The notes: generated from the letters alone by a model not told the origin. Positions 8,294 to 15,124 are shown, counted from the stretch's first letter. The stretch: 15,371 bases of DNA from Caldifarciminota bacterium (GCA_026986235.1 JALSOY010000072.1:1-15371); one strand, 5' to 3'. A program made the numbers and translations.

Positions 8294-10078
8294 ATGAGGA
8301 AGTTACTGGGAGTAGTTGTATCCCTGATCCTTGCAGGGTCACTCGTGGCAGGTGATGGAGATAATGTTTATCAGCTGGTAGCAGAAGACCCTCCGAATGA
8401 CGCCCTTTTCGCTGATAGCGTTTACAACGAATATCAGAGAGCCATGATCGTTGGTAGTGACCTTGACCAGGATGGACTTAAAGAGATCATCATTACCGAT
8501 TATCGTACTGTTGACGACGCCCATCACGGTAGAGTGATCGTTTACGAGGTCACAGGAGACAATACACTTGCTCAGGTCTGGGAGTTCGATGTCCCATCCA
8601 ATGGATACTATTCCAATGTGAGATCCGTTCAGGTTGGAGACCTTGACGGTAACGGCAAGGGTGAGATCATCCTTGGAGTCACAGGTGGATCAGGTGATAC
8701 CCTTTCTACCCATGTGGGTGTCTGGGTTTTTGAGTGGGACGGAGTTGCAGGGAGCAACAATTACAATCTCGTTGCTCAGATAACCGACTTTGCTACCTAT
8801 GTGGACACTTCAGGACAGGTCATATATCCCGACAGGTACAGAAGTGAAGATATAGCCGTTGGCGATTTTGACGGTGATGGAAAGGATGAAGTCCTCTGGG
8901 TAAATAACGGAGGCACCCCATTTGACAACGCGTACATCTTCTCCGTTGACGGCGAGTTCAGCACGGGATTCTACACAACCGTCGTGGAGACGGTCTTCAA
9001 ACGCACGGAACTCGGCTTCGGTGGAAGCACCGTCTCAGGTCTCGGTCCCTTCGACATGGACAACGATGGCAATCCGGAAGGCGTTATCACGATCTGGAAC
9101 AATGTGGGAATCCAGGTCTTCGAGGCAGATGGACCGGATCATTATGTTCTGAAATACCATGGAGAGGGCTTTGATCCACAGGACAGGTATCCCTACGGGA
9201 AAGGTTTCGGCGTGTATGACCTCAACGGCGACGGTAAGGCCGAGCTCGTTTATGGAGCTCTAATCAGGGGAAGGATCCACATCTGGGAGATTGCAGGTAA
9301 CGATGTTGATACATTCAACCACTACATGCCTGAATGGACCTATGTGGATACCACCGGTGACACACTCGCCCTGTTCAGGATCTACGGCTTGAAAGCCGGT
9401 GATCCCGATCACGGCCCCGGTTCTGACAACGGAGACATCGTATTCTCTGATCTGGATAAGAATATCTACGATCTTGAGTACACAGGTGGAGATTTCGGTG
9501 ATACGGCAAGCTATGCCCTTTACAATGTCTTTAGCGATTTCCCCTCTGACACTTTCATTTACACATACACGGATACATCAGGTGCAACAGTGGAAGATAC
9601 AGTTGTATGTAACTTCTATCCCGGTCCCACATTCGCACTTGGTAACGATCTTGACGGAGATGGGGCAAAGGAGATACTCTTTGGCACCTATGTTGCTCAC
9701 AGACCTCCTGACACATTCACAATTCAGACGGGATTCCTGAAGGTTCTGGAATTCTCAGGAGTTGGAGTTTCAGAGGACTGGAAGATTGTGGGCAGGCCCG
9801 AGGTGAAACTCTTCCAGAACATGCCCAACCCGTTCAACGGCCACACAGCCATCAAGTTCTCCGTCAGGAGACCTGCTGACCTTGAGCTCGCCGTTTATGA
9901 CCTATCCGGAAGAAAGGTCAGGGTTCTTGCAAACGGAAGGTACGAGGCAGGTACCTACACAGTTGAGTGGAACGGAAGGTCTGAGACAGGTGCACTCTTA
10001 CCTGCAGGAGTTTACATTTACACGGTGAAGGTGAACGGTCATACTGCGGCGACGAAGAAACTTGTGATAGCGAGGTAA
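8294..10078 (+). CDS. secreted FG-GAP/VCBS-like repeat protein with T9SS type A sorting domain
   Basis: 594 aa; ATG at 8294 after AAAAAGGAGGT. Residues 1-20 form a signal peptide (MRKLLGVVVSLILAGSLVAG). Six calcium-loop repeats of FG-GAP/VCBS type are visible: DLDQDGLKEI (about 56), DLDGNGKGEI (116), DFDGDGKDEV (193), DMDNDGNPEG (254), DLNGDGKAEL (309) and DLDGDGAKEI (453). Together they suggest an integrin-alpha-like beta-propeller that binds Ca2+. Residues about 500-594 (PEVKLFQNMPNPFNGHTAIKF...VYDLSGRKVR...GVYIYTVKVNG...KKLVIAR) are a classic T9SS type A/FlgD-like sorting domain, so the protein is probably displayed on or released from the cell surface. An adhesive or scaffolding role is inferred; no catalytic motif is seen. 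It has its own promoter just upstream, follows the PorV/PorQ-like gene, and converges with mnmE. Confidence 0.9.
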   Translation: MRKLLGVVVSLILAGSLVAGDGDNVYQLVAEDPPNDALFADSVYNEYQRAMIVGSDLDQDGLKEIIITDYRTVDDAHHGRVIVYEVTGDNTLAQVWEFDVPSNGYYSNVRSVQVGDLDGNGKGEIILGVTGGSGDTLSTHVGVWVFEWDGVAGSNNYNLVAQITDFATYVDTSGQVIYPDRYRSEDIAVGDFDGDGKDEVLWVNNGGTPFDNAYIFSVDGEFSTGFYTTVVETVFKRTELGFGGSTVSGLGPFDMDNDGNPEGVITIWNNVGIQVFEADGPDHYVLKYHGEGFDPQDRYPYGKGFGVYDLNGDGKAELVYGALIRGRIHIWEIAGNDVDTFNHYMPEWTYVDTTGDTLALFRIYGLKAGDPDHGPGSDNGDIVFSDLDKNIYDLEYTGGDFGDTASYALYNVFSDFPSDTFIYTYTDTSGATVEDTVVCNFYPGPTFALGNDLDGDGAKEILFGTYVAHRPPDTFTIQTGFLKVLEFSGVGVSEDWKIVGRPEVKLFQNMPNPFNGHTAIKFSVRRPADLELAVYDLSGRKVRVLANGRYEAGTYTVEWNGRSETGALLPAGVYIYTVKVNGHTAATKKLVIAR

Positions 10079-10086
10079 TTTTTTTT

Positions 10087-10112
10087 GGGCGGGGCGCGAA
10101 AGCGCCCCGCCC
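10087..10112. terminator. GC-rich hairpin between convergent genes, GCGAAAGC-capped
   Basis: A perfect 11-bp stem (GGGCGGGGCGC / GCGCCCCGCCC) closes a GAAA tetraloop in the 35-nt gap between two convergent stop codons. It is well placed as a bidirectional terminator, but no T-run follows it on either strand. Instead a T8 run (10079-10086) precedes it on the plus strand, which reads as A8 after the hairpin on the minus strand. It could therefore be a U-tract-independent terminator, an mRNA 3'-end stabiliser or a dispersed palindrome. It closely resembles the hairpin at 14712-14740. Confidence 0.55.
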
Positions 10113-10113
10113 C

Positions 10114-11478
10114 CTACTTCCCTATACAAAACTCCTCAAAAATCCTCTCAAGCACCCTCTCTGGTATGTCCCCGATCCCGAGGATCTCGTCCAGCCTGAA
10201 TATGGCCTCCCTTATGTGAAAGGATACTATGTCAAGAGGATAACCCTCTTTCTGTACCTTCAAAGCCTCCTCAAGGTCTGACTTCGCACTCAGGAGTAAA
10301 CCCTTCTCCCTTTCAGTGACATTCAGTTCCCCGGAAAAGGAAAAGTTTTCTTCAAGAATACCCGTTATCCTGTCAAGAAGCCTGTCGATTCCCTCACCTG
10401 TGAGGGATGATACCTGACAAACAGGATTTTCTCCTGCAACTTCTCTGAGTTTTGCCTTATCTGCTTTGAGGCCCCTGTCAATTTTATTTATTACCAGCAC
10501 TTTAAGAGGGACCTCAATTCTCCTGAAAAATTCCACATCAGCGGGATCGATCTGCTCAGAGCCGTCTATTACGAATAACACGATATCTGCATTCCTGAGC
10601 GATTCCTTTGCAAGGTTTATACCGATCATCTCAACCTTTTCATTCGTTTCCCGGAGTCCTGCCGTATCCATCAGCTTTACAGGAAAGCCACCAAGGAGCA
10701 GATGCTCGGATATAACATCCCGTGTCGTCCCCGGTATTTCTGTTACGATCGCCCTTTCTTCGTTTAAAATCCTGTTAAAAAGTGTTGATTTCCCCACATT
10801 GGGCCTGCCGGCGATGACGATCCTGATGCCATCAAATAGTTTCTGAACCCTGTCGCCCTTTTCGATCAGGATATCTATTGTCTGTATGACTTTTTCGATG
10901 CCATCTCTGAGAATAGAGTTATCAAGTGGAGGAACATCCTCTTCAAAGTCAACCCTGGCCTCCACCTCTTTGAGGAGGTCAAGAAGCTGATTTTTCAATG
11001 TGTCAAATCGGGAAGAGAGTTCTCCATCCAACCTTTTCCTTGCAACTTTGAGGGCCTTCCGCGAGGTTGCTTCAATGACCTCTTTAACACCAACTGCCTG
11101 CACGAGGTCTATTTTACCGTTAAGAAAGGCTCTCTCGGTGAACTCCCCGGGTTGTGCAGGTCTTGCACCGTTTTTTAAAAGTATCTCTAAAATCAGCCCA
11201 GGGATGATAAGTCCCCCGTGGGAGCTGATCTCCACAACATCCTCACCTGTATAACTTGAGGGGGCCCTCATGACCGTCACGAGGACATCGTCTATGATCT
11301 CACCTGTCTCGGGATCCACGATTTTTCCATAGACTACCCGGTGAGATTCGAGCCTTTTCAGTTCCCTTTTGCCTCTGAAAACCCTGTCAACGATCTCAAC
11401 GGCCCTATCACCGGAGATGCGTATAACTGCTATGCCACCAATTCCTCGAGGTGTGGAAATTGCCGCAATGGTATCCAT
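10114..11478 (-). CDS. mnmE: tRNA uridine-5-carboxymethylaminomethyl(34) synthesis GTPase MnmE
   Basis: 454 aa, full family length. With MnmG, MnmE uses methylene-tetrahydrofolate and GTP hydrolysis to build the (carboxymethyl)aminomethyl group on U34 of certain tRNAs in the cytoplasm. The N-terminal folate-binding/dimerisation domain begins canonically (MDTIAAISTPRGIGGIAVIR) and includes FTERAFLNGK at 113-122. The inserted G domain shows G1 GRPNVGKS (224-231), G2 TTRD (251-254), G3 DTAG (271-274), G4 NKID (331-334) and a G5-like SS at 347-348. The C-terminus is the diagnostic CIGK with catalytic Cys451. The start fits the family, but only weak purine signals lie upstream (GAGAG about 20 nt away), unlike the strong Shine-Dalgarno sequences of neighbours. 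It lies 50 nt downstream of the HD-GYP gene on the same strand, so co-transcription, perhaps with coupled or low translation, is likely. Confidence 0.98.
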   Translation of the reverse strand: MDTIAAISTPRGIGGIAVIRISGDRAVEIVDRVFRGKRELKRLESHRVVYGKIVDPETGEIIDDVLVTVMRAPSSYTGEDVVEISSHGGLIIPGLILEILLKNGARPAQPGEFTERAFLNGKIDLVQAVGVKEVIEATSRKALKVARKRLDGELSSRFDTLKNQLLDLLKEVEARVDFEEDVPPLDNSILRDGIEKVIQTIDILIEKGDRVQKLFDGIRIVIAGRPNVGKSTLFNRILNEERAIVTEIPGTTRDVISEHLLLGGFPVKLMDTAGLRETNEKVEMIGINLAKESLRNADIVLFVIDGSEQIDPADVEFFRRIEVPLKVLVINKIDRGLKADKAKLREVAGENPVCQVSSLTGEGIDRLLDRITGILEENFSFSGELNVTEREKGLLLSAKSDLEEALKVQKEGYPLDIVSFHIREAIFRLDEILGIGDIPERVLERIFEEFCIGK

Positions 11479-11528
11479 AGGTGTGAAAAATACTATCTCT
11501 CAGTCCTCATTTCAACCGGGACGGTTAT

Positions 11529-13217
11529 TTACCTGAAATCGAATGTAAATCCCCTGTTAAAAACCTCAAGGCAGGCGTTGACCACATCAGGATCGTAGAG
11601 TATCCCTGAGTTACTCTTAATCTCATCGAGGGCGACATCAGTACCAAGAGCAGGTCTGTAGGGCCTGTGTGAACTTATGGCTTCCACGACATCTGCAACT
11701 GCAAGGATCTTCGCCTCGATCATTATCTTATCTCCCTTAAGTCCGTTTGGGTATCCAGAGCCGTTGATTCTCTCGTGGTGCTGTAAGACTATCTTTGCAA
11801 TTGGCCACGGGAAATCCACATTTTTCAGTATCTCAAAGCCCACCACGGGATGTTGTTTTACAAGCATGTACTCGACTTCCGTAAGCGAGGTTGGTTTGGT
11901 TAAAATGTCTGATGGAATTGCAATTTTTCCGATGTCGTGGAGGAGACCTGCAACCTTTATCGCCCTTACCCTGTCCTCAAGATCCATTTCACCTGCTATT
12001 TCCATGGCAAGCTTTGTTACCCTTCTCTGATGACCGGCGGTATAGGGATCACGAACCTCGACCGTTGTGCTCAAAGCCATAACGGTGGAATCAAAAAGCT
12101 TTTCCATCCTCCTCAGGCTCTCTCTGAGAGAGGTCTCGAGGCTCTTGAGCTCGGTTATGTCCTGTATGCTCCCCTCAATATAAATCTGACCATTCTGATC
12201 TTCTCTGATCCTCGCTGTGTCTCTTATCCACACGATGGAACCATCCTTCCGCTTAAGTCTCAGTTCACGCTCCACATGCTTGCTGGTGAATAACTCTCTG
12301 AGCCAGTCATCCCTCTCTTCCGGATCAACATACAGATCCCTTACATTTTTGCTCTTCAGCTCTTCAACAGAGTAGCCAAGAATCTCGCTCGATCTCGGGT
12401 TAAAGTTGACTATCTTTCCTTCAGGTGTCGTTGTGTACAGGCCCACAGGTACATTTTGAAATAAAGATCTGAAACGGGACTCCGATTTTTCGAGCTCAAG
12501 GTAAGCCTTTTTAAGATCCGTAATCTCCCTGACAACGAGTACCACACCCTTTAATCTGTTTTCGCCTGTAACAGGTGCCTGTTTTATGTGAAAGGATCTC
12601 ACTCCAGCCTTGAAAGAGAAGTCGAGCTCATATTCTGCCACCTTACCTTCCTGATTCTTGCGAAGCGCCTCAAGGTACTTCTTTGACAAGTTTTCCGGAA
12701 GTATCTCCTCTATCTTTTTACCTATCAGTACCTCCGGATCAAAATCTGAGATGTCCTCAGGATTGTTGGAAAAAACGATCTCTCCCATTTCGTTAACGAG
12801 AAAAACATAATCTCCCACGGAGTTGAGAAAAACCCTGAGAAGAGACTCCGTTTCTTTAAATTTTTCTTCACCCTCGTTTTCTACAAGATAACCTGTTAAT
12901 GTATAACCTCCGTTTTTTCTCTTCTTTTTGGTGAAAATACGGACATAGAAGGGTTTTCCACTTTTCTTTATCGCTTTCACGGTGCAGGTCCCGAACCCCT
13001 GTTTAATGGAATCCAGAACCTCCCTCCTGGAGTCCGGGTGTATGAGACTTGAAAATTCCACTTTTTCGATAAGCTCTTCTTCTCTGTAACCAAACAGTTT
13101 CAGGAAGGAAGAGTTTACATAGGTGAATTTTCCGTCCTCTATTCTGAAGACCCCGAGGTCTGTTTTTTCTGCAAGGCAAATAAGCGATTTGCCAAGGGTT
13201 TCATGGTCGTAACTCAC
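11529..13217 (-). CDS. three-PAS sensor HD-GYP domain protein (cyclic-di-GMP phosphodiesterase candidate)
   Basis: 562 aa from a GTG start at 13215-13217, chosen because GGGAG lies 8 nt upstream and the next in-frame Met is far inside the first domain set. No signal peptide or membrane segment is visible, so it should be cytosolic. Three PAS-type domains are seen at about 11-110 (FTYVNSSFLKLFGYREEEL), 121-228 (ending VVLVVREITDLKKAY) and 241-350 (FRSLFQNVPVGLY...ILGYSVEELK, with a PAC-like EGSIQDITELK). A short helical linker (350-370) follows. The HD-GYP domain (about 375-555) keeps GH at 385-386, HDIGK (427-431), HHE (480-482) and GSGYP (486-490), so the metal site looks intact and hydrolysis of c-di-GMP is plausible. 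The PAS ligand (haem, flavin or none) cannot be told. It is divergent from the cytochrome gene and upstream of mnmE. Confidence 0.93.
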   Translation of the reverse strand: MSYDHETLGKSLICLAEKTDLGVFRIEDGKFTYVNSSFLKLFGYREEELIEKVEFSSLIHPDSRREVLDSIKQGFGTCTVKAIKKSGKPFYVRIFTKKKRKNGGYTLTGYLVENEGEEKFKETESLLRVFLNSVGDYVFLVNEMGEIVFSNNPEDISDFDPEVLIGKKIEEILPENLSKKYLEALRKNQEGKVAEYELDFSFKAGVRSFHIKQAPVTGENRLKGVVLVVREITDLKKAYLELEKSESRFRSLFQNVPVGLYTTTPEGKIVNFNPRSSEILGYSVEELKSKNVRDLYVDPEERDDWLRELFTSKHVERELRLKRKDGSIVWIRDTARIREDQNGQIYIEGSIQDITELKSLETSLRESLRRMEKLFDSTVMALSTTVEVRDPYTAGHQRRVTKLAMEIAGEMDLEDRVRAIKVAGLLHDIGKIAIPSDILTKPTSLTEVEYMLVKQHPVVGFEILKNVDFPWPIAKIVLQHHERINGSGYPNGLKGDKIMIEAKILAVADVVEAISSHRPYRPALGTDVALDEIKSNSGILYDPDVVNACLEVFNRGFTFDFR

Positions 13218-13225
13218 AGCTTTTT

Positions 13226-13230
13226 CTCCC
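13226..13230 (-). promoter_or_regulatory. Shine-Dalgarno supporting the GTG start of the HD-GYP gene
   Basis: On the minus strand GGGAG lies 8 nt before the GTG start codon. The core CCGGGAGA is repeated once further upstream in the leader (complement of 13252-13259), a direct repeat 27 bp apart that could offer a competing pairing site or simply be coincidental. Confidence 0.55.
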
Positions 13231-13293
13231 GGGAATAATCCCTAAATTTACTCTCCCGGAAATCCCATAACATGATCTTTCGGGGATAACTTA

Positions 13294-13322
13294 ATGATAC
13301 GCTTTATTGAGTTAAACGGCAA
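13294..13322 (-). promoter_or_regulatory. probable promoter of the HD-GYP/mnmE operon
   Basis: Read on the minus strand, TTGCCG (13317-13322) and TATCAT (13294-13299) are spaced by 17 bp, matching the housekeeping consensus at 4/6 and 5/6 positions. The transcript would have a leader of about 70 nt. One arm of an 11-bp inverted repeat (13331-13341) lies just upstream of its -35 box, so it could be co-regulated with the divergent cytochrome promoter. Confidence 0.5.
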
Positions 13323-13330
13323 TGGCATGG

Positions 13331-13451
13331 AAATATCACCTCAAAAGTTGACAAAATTAATCAGTTATTTGAAATATTCGCAAATTGACATTTAATCTGG
13401 ATCTGTTTATAATTTCATTCAGGTGATGATATTTCAAATCAGGTGATATTT
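13331..13451. repeat. nested inverted repeats enclosing the cytochrome promoter (candidate operators)
   Basis: Outer pair: AAATATCACCT (13331-13341) and its exact reverse complement AGGTGATATTT (13441-13451). Inner pair: ATTTGAAATAT (13367-13377) and its exact reverse complement ATATTTCAAAT (13429-13439). The promoter at 13385-13413 lies inside both pairs. In addition AGGTGAT occurs as a direct repeat at 13421 and 13441, exactly 20 bp (about two helical turns) apart, beginning at the expected transcription start. The arrangement fits operator sites for a dimeric or looping regulator; no known consensus (for example the FNR/CRP TTGAT-N4-ATCAA) is matched. Confidence 0.65.
13385..13413 (+). promoter_or_regulatory. 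perfect-consensus sigma70 promoter of the octaheme cytochrome gene
   Basis: TTGACA at 13385-13390, a 17-bp spacer, and TATAAT at 13408-13413 match the housekeeping consensus at all 12 positions. Transcription should begin near 13420, giving a leader of about 49 nt. A second TTGACA at 13348-13353 has only a poor -10 partner (AATATT) and is probably not independent. A promoter this strong next to repeated operator-like sites suggests strong expression held in check by a repressor. Confidence 0.8.
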
Positions 13452-13468
13452 TTAAAAGGAGGTTAGAT

Positions 13469-14704
13469 ATGCATAGAGGGTATAAGCTCCTTGTGTACAG
13501 TATTCTGGCCTTTTTTGCCTTTTCGTCGGCCCTGAATGCTGTACCGTCGAAGTGTGAGACCTGCCACAAGAAGATAACTCCGGGTATTGTTGAAGATTTC
13601 AACAGGAGTAAGATGGCAGAGTCTCTGACATGTGCAGACTGCCACGGTGAGAAGCACACCACCATGACTGATTATAAAGAGGCAGAGCTTCCCACGATCA
13701 CCACATGCAAAAAGTGCCATGAAGAGCAGGTTGAGCAGTACATGTCAGGTAAGCATGCCCTTGGCCTTTTACCTGTAACATCACTCCCTCATTTCTCCCA
13801 TGTACAGCCCACTGCCTTTATAGCAGGTCAGAAAGGGTGTAACGGTTGTCATAACCTCGGCATTACGGATGAACATGTCAGGCAGTCGGAATACAGGAAG
13901 TATTACAAGTACGGCATGGACTGTCAGAACTGTCACACGAGGCATGCATTTTCGGTAAAGGAGGCAAAGAGGCCGGAGGCGTGTAACAGCTGTCATACAG
14001 GATTTGACCACGCTCAGTGGGAAATGTGGTATCATTCCAAACACGGTGCCGCCTACATGACTGATCCTGAGGCCCACAGAGGGCCTACATGCCAGGACTG
14101 TCACATGGAAAATGGAAATCACAGGGTTATGACATCCTGGGGGTTCCTTGCACTGAGACTTCCAGAGGAAGACAAAGAGTGGCTCGGTTACAGGTTAACC
14201 ATCCTCAAGGCCCTTGGGGTGCTTGACGACAAGGGGAATCCCACACCGAGGCTCGAGCTTGTGAAGAAGGCGAATATGGCGAGACTCACGAAAGAGGAGT
14301 GGGTAAAAGAGAGGGAGAGAATGGTTAAAGTCTGTAAAAAGTGCCACTCAGAGACATTTGCAAGGCAGAACCTGGCCAATGCCGACAGTATGATCAAAGC
14401 GGCGGACAAGATCTTTGCTGCGGCTATTGAAACCGTTGCCGCCCTCTACAGAGATGGGATTATTGAGAAGAAAACCAATTCAGCCACATGGCCTTATCCG
14501 GATCTCCTTCAGTTTTACGAGGTGAAGACCCCCATAGAGCAGATAGTTTACATGATGTTTATGGATTACAGGATGAAGACCTATCAGGCGGCATTTCATC
14601 TGATGCCGGATTATACGACATGGTACGGGTATGCTGAGTTGAAGAAGGCGATGGTGGAGGTCAACCACCTTGCCAGGCAGATGAGAGAGGAGAGGAAAAA
14701 GTAA
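13469..14704 (+). CDS. periplasmic octaheme c-type cytochrome, hydroxylamine-oxidoreductase-like
   Basis: 411 aa; AAAAGGAGGT lies 5 nt before the ATG at 13469. Residues 1-24 are a Sec signal peptide (cleavage likely after ALNA). Eight CXXCH haem sites start at Cys29, 55, 80, 124, 152, 172, 208 and 289. The gap of about 80 residues between sites 7 and 8, then a Tyr-rich helical C-terminal segment (361-390: DYRMKTYQAAFHLMPDYTTW), matches the layout of the HAO family of octaheme cytochromes. That family includes hydroxylamine oxidation, hydrazine oxidation and, in epsilonproteobacterial-type enzymes, nitrite or hydroxylamine reduction. Site 4, the catalytic haem in HAO, is a normal CNGCH, not the CXXCK of octaheme nitrite reductases. 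Whether a cross-linking tyrosine exists cannot be told without alignment. At 411 aa it is much shorter than Nitrosomonas HAO. No NapC/NrfH or cytochrome c554 partner adjoins it. Octaheme tetrathionate reductase is a less likely alternative. Confidence 0.87.
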   Translation: MHRGYKLLVYSILAFFAFSSALNAVPSKCETCHKKITPGIVEDFNRSKMAESLTCADCHGEKHTTMTDYKEAELPTITTCKKCHEEQVEQYMSGKHALGLLPVTSLPHFSHVQPTAFIAGQKGCNGCHNLGITDEHVRQSEYRKYYKYGMDCQNCHTRHAFSVKEAKRPEACNSCHTGFDHAQWEMWYHSKHGAAYMTDPEAHRGPTCQDCHMENGNHRVMTSWGFLALRLPEEDKEWLGYRLTILKALGVLDDKGNPTPRLELVKKANMARLTKEEWVKERERMVKVCKKCHSETFARQNLANADSMIKAADKIFAAAIETVAALYRDGIIEKKTNSATWPYPDLLQFYEVKTPIEQIVYMMFMDYRMKTYQAAFHLMPDYTTWYGYAELKKAMVEVNHLARQMREERKK

Positions 14705-14711
14705 GTGATTT

Positions 14712-14740
14712 GTGGGCGCGCCGCGAAGCGGCGCGCCCAC
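14712..14740. terminator. GC-rich hairpin 3' of the cytochrome gene, GCGAAGC-capped
   Basis: A perfect 13-bp stem (GTGGGCGCGCCGC / GCGGCGCGCCCAC) closes a GAA triloop, 8 nt after the TAA of the cytochrome gene. As with 10087-10112, it is preceded by a T-rich base run and followed by a C-rich stretch (TCCCCACCACC), not by a U-tract. The position suggests transcription termination or 3'-end protection; the similarity of the two hairpins suggests a genome-wide repeated element. Confidence 0.55.
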
Positions 14741-14795
14741 TCCCCACCACCTGAAAACCCAAATCCCGATAATATCGAGAGATTTTAGAAACGAT
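14741..14795. other. short spacer with an imperfect AT-rich palindrome before the repeat mosaic
   Basis: AAATC (14761-14765) pairs with GATTT (14781-14785) around the small palindrome CGATA-A-TATCG (14767-14777), giving an imperfect hairpin. The right arm leads straight into GATTTTAGAAAC, a phrase repeated before the second module (near 15107), so this marks the left edge of the repeat region. No gene is seen. Confidence 0.4.
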
Positions 14796-14798
14796 GAT

Positions 14799-14818
14799 CC
14801 CCCTTCTTACGAAGGGGG
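14799..14818. repeat. hairpin module, loop TTAC
   Basis: CCCCCTTC-TTAC-GAAGGGGG, a perfect 8-bp stem. The module at 15125-15144 is its exact reverse complement although the flanking sequence of the two copies is in the same orientation. Confidence 0.85.
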
Positions 14819-14876
14819 AACTAAAGGGGGATACCTACCGCTTGAATTTCAATCCCCCTGCATCCCCCATCACCAG

Positions 14877-14941
14877 GGGGATTTTGGGAGAGGAAGGATC
14901 CGTCCTCCTCAATGGGGGACTTTGAGAATCCCCCTTAATCC
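14877..14941 (+). repeat. 65-bp exact repeat, copy 1 of 3
   Basis: Begins GGGGATTTTGGGAGAGGAAG, contains a near-palindrome centred on GGATCC, and ends with CCCCCTTAATCC. It is identical to the copies at 15026-15090 and 15272-15336. Copies 1 and 3 stay identical for roughly 20 bp more, while copy 2 diverges at once. Confidence 0.9.
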
Positions 14942-15025
14942 TCCTTCTCCAAGGGGGATTTTAGGAGAGTATGATCCCCCATCACCAGGGGGATTTTGAG
15001 AGAGGAGGAATTCCCTCTTCACCAA

Positions 15026-15090
15026 GGGGATTTTGGGAGAGGAAGGATCCGTCCTCCTCAATGGGGGACTTTGAGAATCCCCCTTAATCC
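15026..15090 (+). repeat. 65-bp exact repeat, copy 2 of 3
   Basis: Identical to copy 1, 149 bp downstream of it. It is followed by a perfect 11-bp stem AATCCCCCTTT-TCC-AAAGGGGGATT (15086-15110), whereas copies 1 and 3 carry a variant stem with a T in place of one C. Confidence 0.9.
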
Positions 15091-15124
15091 CCCTTTTCCA
15101 AAGGGGGATTTTAGAAACCCCGAT

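Noticed and set aside
10079..10112. Classical Rho-independent terminator
   Set aside because: The T8 run precedes the hairpin on the plus strand and becomes an A-run after it on the minus strand, so neither direction has the required U-tract; retained only as a hairpin or possible terminator.
13348..13378. Second promoter with TTGACA at 13348
   Set aside because: At 17-19 bp spacing the best -10 is AATATT or AAATAT, much poorer than the adjacent perfect promoter.
13367..13451. FNR/CRP-type operator in the cytochrome control region
   Set aside because: The repeats do not match TTGAT-N4-ATCAA; assigning a known regulator family would be unsupported.
14712..14999. 95-codon plus-strand open frame (MGAPRSGAP...) after the cytochrome gene
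   Set aside because: It starts inside a perfect hairpin and runs through the palindromic repeats; there is no Shine-Dalgarno, and the product is low-complexity repeat translation.
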